The position numbers were made by a program, and so were the translations under genes. The notes beneath the pieces are model-generated. The model saw only the letters and a list, made by a program, of their open reading frames with translations. It was not told the DNA's origin and ran no database searches. Source: Treponema_I sp045597345 (GTDB lineage: Bacteria; Spirochaetota; Spirochaetia; Treponematales; Treponemataceae). From it: a stretch of DNA of 64,000 nucleotides. The stretch is from positions 1-64,000 of the forward strand of contig JAZLJW010000012.1 of assembly GCA_045597345.1 (NCBI GenBank), written 5' to 3'. This document shows, piece by piece, positions 61,506 to 64,000 of the stretch. The first letter of the stretch is position 1, and every line of letters starts with the position of its first letter.

Positions 61506-62228
61506 CTTTAACAACACAACTACGCTTGAGCTGTCAGGGGTTAGTGGACTTTTTGCAAAGTCAGCGTACATTTCAATGTGTTGAAAACCCACTTCCCGCG
61601 CAAATTCTTTTATATCAGTAATAGTTACAGGAAGAACTTCTGCATCACGAAGGACCATTACCTGACGGTTACCACCATGATCTAAAGTCTGCTGCATGTA
61701 CCAGATACCGTCTTTATTAGTCAATTCGCTGACAAGTCTGACCCGGATGTTCTCACGGACAGGAAGAGATATGGTATCAGCGTCTGGAACCTGCTCAAAA
61801 TAGGGAATCTGCAGAATAACGGTTCCACCGGGAGCCAGCAGCAGTTTGCAGTCATAGAAGAACTTTCGCATCAATGTGCGGTCACGTATAAACAATAATT
61901 TGTCATTTAAGCAGCTGATAACATCATAGAAACCCTTACCTAAAAACCGAGTCATTTCAATTGTAGACATCTGGAAAAAGCGGATAGCTGTATTAGGCAG
62001 TCTTCGGCGGCGATTAGCCGACTCAAGCATCTCTTTAGAAGTATCGATACCGGTTACATCGTGTCCTGCGCGTGCCAGTTGATGTTCAAAAAGTCCGCTC
62101 TGGCAGCCGATTCGAAGGATGTGAGCAGGCATTTTGTCTGAAATTAATTCAAAGTATAACTGTTTCTGTGATTCTGAAATAGGATACAATTCGTCATAAT
62201 ATTCAATAATGTTTTGTAAATAATCCAT
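61503..62228 (-). CDS. Class I SAM-dependent methyltransferase
   Basis: This 241-residue protein starts at the ATG at 62228, preceded by GAAAG and a TATACT at nine bases; an ATG at 62249 is possible, and a longer frame to 62426 is unlikely. Motif I is 'ILRIGCQSGLFEHQLA' (usually DxGxGxG), motif II 'VTGIDTSKEMLESA', and 'DVISCLNDKLLFI' and 'LAPGGTVILQIPYFE' follow. The substrate is not evident. It is divergent from the YchJ-like gene. Confidence 0.85.
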   Translation of the reverse strand: MDYLQNIIEYYDELYPISESQKQLYFELISDKMPAHILRIGCQSGLFEHQLARAGHDVTGIDTSKEMLESANRRRRLPNTAIRFFQMSTIEMTRFLGKGFYDVISCLNDKLLFIRDRTLMRKFFYDCKLLLAPGGTVILQIPYFEQVPDADTISLPVRENIRVRLVSELTNKDGIWYMQQTLDHGGNRQVMVLRDAEVLPVTITDIKEFAREVGFQHIEMYADFAKSPLTPDSSSVVVLLK

Positions 62229-62339
62229 GATACTTTCAGTATACGCCATGATTGTGAATCCCGCCACAAAACTGCTGTCAGATGATATGAAATGCAACAT
62301 TGTAAAAATGACAAAAAGTGTAAAAATGTAAGTTAAAGC

Positions 62340-62368
62340 TTGAAATGGGGATACTTTGCAAGTATAAT
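62340..62368 (+). promoter_or_regulatory. Sigma-70-type promoter with leaderless spacing, YchJ-like gene
   Basis: TTGAAA (62340-62345), 17 bases, TATAAT (62363-62368), then six bases (TTCGGT) to the ATG at 62375. A consensus promoter that places the transcription start on the start codon. Confidence 0.7.
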
Positions 62369-62374
62369 TTCGGT

Positions 62375-62878
62375 ATGAACATGACAGAAAAAGAATTACT
62401 GTGCCCTTGTGGCTCTGGAAAGCCATACGCTGATTGTTGTGAACCTGTAATCAAAGGTACTAAAGCAGCTGAAACTGCTGAAGCATTAATGCGCAGCCGC
62501 TATTCGGCTTACGTTAAACATGAAATCGACTGGATTGCTGCCAGCTGTACTCCTGATGAAGAGCAGGAAATTGATATGGAAGAGACCCGCAAGTGGAGTG
62601 AAGAATCCGAATGGCAGGGTCTGAAAATCCTGAATACAGAAAAAGGCGGTCCTTCTGATGATGAAGGTATCGTAGAATTTACTGCAACGTATGTACGCAA
62701 AGGAATCCGTGATGTTCATAAAGAACGTGCCTATTTTACAAAAAAAGATGGTAAATGGATGTACGAAGCAGGTGAACTTATTCCTACCACTGTAGTTCGC
62801 GTAGGAGATAAAGTTGGCCGTAATGATCTTTGCCCTTGTGGGTCAGGCAAAAAATACAAGAAGTGCTGCGGACGCTAA
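62375..62878 (+). CDS. YchJ-like protein with two SEC-C metal-binding motifs
   Basis: The protein has 167 residues from the ATG at 62375 (62381 also possible). An N-terminal SEC-C motif, 'CPCGSGKPYADCC', and a C-terminal one, 'CPCGSGKKYKKCC', frame a cystatin-like domain with 'EALMRSRYSAYVKHEIDWI', typical of the YchJ/UPF0225 family. SEC-C motifs bind zinc, as in SecA; the protein's role is not known. The next gene, rlmB, begins 3 bases after the stop. Confidence 0.9.
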   Translation: MNMTEKELLCPCGSGKPYADCCEPVIKGTKAAETAEALMRSRYSAYVKHEIDWIAASCTPDEEQEIDMEETRKWSEESEWQGLKILNTEKGGPSDDEGIVEFTATYVRKGIRDVHKERAYFTKKDGKWMYEAGELIPTTVVRVGDKVGRNDLCPCGSGKKYKKCCGR

Positions 62879-62881
62879 GAC

Positions 62882-63664
62882 ATGCAGGTTGTTACTGGCT
62901 TTCATGCCATTGAGGAGAAACTGCGTAAAGCAGAAAATGATGCAGCGCTGGTAAGCAGTCTGCATCTGCTGTATGCAAAACCAGGTCCACGGGTAAAAAA
63001 AATAATTGCCCAGGCTCAGAAGGCCGGCATTTCCTGCAGAGAAGTACCGGTAAAAGAGCTTGATGCGTTAGTTGCCCCTCTGCCAGAAGTAGCCCGCGAG
63101 CATCGTGGGGTGGTAATTACTTGTCCCGAAGAAAAACGGGGCAGTAATACGGTCAATTTTGATCATTTTCTGGCTAAAGCATGTGAGCCGCTGGCTGCCG
63201 ATAAAATTACCAGTATTGTTGTTGTTTTGGATAGTGTAACTGATCCACACAATGTTGGCGCTATTATACGTAGTTGTGATCAGTTTGGTGCTGATCTCTG
63301 TGTTTTACCCGAACGTCGTGGCGCAAAAAACAGTGAAGTTATTGATCGGGCCAGTGCAGGGGCTTCTGCATGGGTTCCTGTAGCAGTAGTCCCTAATCTG
63401 GTACGGGCAGTTGAACAGCTGAAAGAGGCTGGGTATTGGATTTATGGTGCAGATGCTGGCGGGGAAACTGTTTCAGAGTCAAAACTGACCGGTAAAGTTG
63501 CCTTAATCATGGGCAGTGAAGGAACGGGAATGAGTCGGTTACTGACAGAAAAATGCGACACCATTTTATCCATTCCTACTTGTGGAAAACTTGATAGTTT
63601 GAATGTGTCGGTGGCAGCAGGAGTTCTGCTGTATGAAATACACCGTCAGTCATTACAGAAATAG
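62882..63664 (+). CDS. rlmB: 23S rRNA (guanosine-2251-2'-O)-methyltransferase RlmB-like
   Basis: The protein has 260 residues. An N-terminal substrate-binding domain begins 'VVTGFHAIEEKLRKA' and has 'VAREHRGVVITC'. The SpoU domain has 'DSVTDPHNVGAIIRSCDQFG', 'VALIMGSEGTGMSRL' and 'IPTCGKLDSLNVSVAAGVLLYE'. All three motifs are intact. RlmB methylates G2251 in the 23S P-loop; a TrmH-type tRNA target cannot be excluded. It is coupled to the YchJ-like gene (3-base gap). Confidence 0.88.
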   Translation: MQVVTGFHAIEEKLRKAENDAALVSSLHLLYAKPGPRVKKIIAQAQKAGISCREVPVKELDALVAPLPEVAREHRGVVITCPEEKRGSNTVNFDHFLAKACEPLAADKITSIVVVLDSVTDPHNVGAIIRSCDQFGADLCVLPERRGAKNSEVIDRASAGASAWVPVAVVPNLVRAVEQLKEAGYWIYGADAGGETVSESKLTGKVALIMGSEGTGMSRLLTEKCDTILSIPTCGKLDSLNVSVAAGVLLYEIHRQSLQK

Positions 63665-63676
63665 GAGCATTGTGTT

Positions 63677-64000
63677 ATGCAGGACGAAATTGTTAATTAC
63701 GAAATGACTGCAGATCAGAAAGCTGCAGCAGCCTTACGGAATGTTCGTGATGAATACAGTCAGAAGGTTGCAGATTTAAGAAAAGAACGTGACGAAAAGA
63801 TTGCAGAAATTAAGAATGACTTACGTGAAATAAAACATAAGCAGTCAAAATTGACTCCGCTTGAGAAAAAGGCTTTGCGGAAAAAAGAGATGGAAGCCCG
63901 TCAGGCTGAGTATTTGAACCGTAAGAAGCGGTATACAGTTGGAGAAGAAATTTTCAATGCCATTTCCCATGGAATTGGTGCTGGTTTGGCTATAGCGGCC
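63677..64000 (+). CDS. Hemolysin III/TrhA-family membrane protein, N-terminal part
   Basis: The gene is cut by the window end; 108 codons are visible. The first ~85 residues are unusually charged and probably coiled coil ('DLRKERDEKIAEIKNDLREI' by parts). The family signature then starts: 'YTVGEEIFNAISHGIGAGLAIA', which contains the SHGIGA motif of hemolysin III (PAQR-like) proteins. The long N-terminal coiled coil is not usual for the family. AGGAG lies 9 bases before the ATG, 12 bases after rlmB. Confidence 0.82.
   Translation, partial: MQDEIVNYEMTADQKAAAALRNVRDEYSQKVADLRKERDEKIAEIKNDLREIKHKQSKLTPLEKKALRKKEMEARQAEYLNRKKRYTVGEEIFNAISHGIGAGLAIAA

Noticed and set aside
62229..62426. N-terminal extension of the methyltransferase
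   Set aside because: It crosses the divergent promoter and start of the YchJ-like gene. The methyltransferase fold begins well after the ATG at 62228.

Overview
The window reads as chromosome from a host-associated spirochaete close to Treponema. The species cannot be named from sequence alone. The pointers are an archaeal/eukaryotic-type PheRS alpha subunit (known in spirochaetes), a spirochaete-type DUF5312-like protein beside TatD and a GGDEF diguanylate cyclase, FlgM, a bactofilin next to a membrane M23 peptidase, a YaaR-RicT pair, many lipoproteins and periplasmic proteins, and patatin-barrel outer-membrane proteins. Coding density is high, GC is moderate, and genes lie on both strands in short operons.

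Layout. 1-2.6 kb: the end of rsmI, flgM, an iron-alcohol-dehydrogenase-fold protein that has lost its metal ligands, and a SpoU methyltransferase. 2.6-7.7 kb: a GHKL-ATPase/HDOD fusion, a membrane protein of unknown role, lspA with a small membrane partner, and a large unknown protein. 7.8-9.9 kb: tRNA-Ala(GGC), a hairpin-forming dispersed repeat and ettA. 9.9-12.6 kb: a lipoprotein, then a gene-poor island holding an unusual array of alternating inverted 10-mers with a ~64 bp period, gene fragments, a lone small gene and a deleted IS1595-type transposase. 12.6-18.3 kb: mntP, a small membrane protein and two tandem patatin/beta-barrel paralogues. 18.3-23 kb: a glycerol operon (glpK, glpA-like, FAD oxidoreductase, DUF1667). 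23-30.2 kb: c-di-GMP signalling (HD-GYP, EAL, degenerate sensor kinase) around a GH31 glycosidase. 30.3-36.7 kb: fhs, an Rpn nuclease, an MFS transporter, a TPR lipoprotein and plsC. 36.8-43.8 kb: an RND tripartite efflux operon with a lipoprotein gene between pump and TolC. 43.8-47.4 kb: a DTW-domain gene facing dnaX-ybaB-recR. 47.7-50.4 kb: a DUF2147 protein and a LemA/TPM/TPM operon. 50.6-58.4 kb: an eight-gene operon from tatD to pheS. 58.5-61.5 kb: M23 peptidase, bactofilin, YaaR and RicT, probably a cell-shape and regulation operon. 61.5-64 kb: a methyltransferase, a YchJ-like protein, rlmB and the start of a hemolysin III/TrhA gene.

Two signals stand out. The first is the inverted-decamer array at 10776-11135, which matches no repeat class I know. 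The second is start architecture: about eleven genes that begin a transcription unit lack a Shine-Dalgarno sequence and instead have a -10-like hexamer ending 6-7 bases before the ATG. That spacing predicts leaderless mRNAs.
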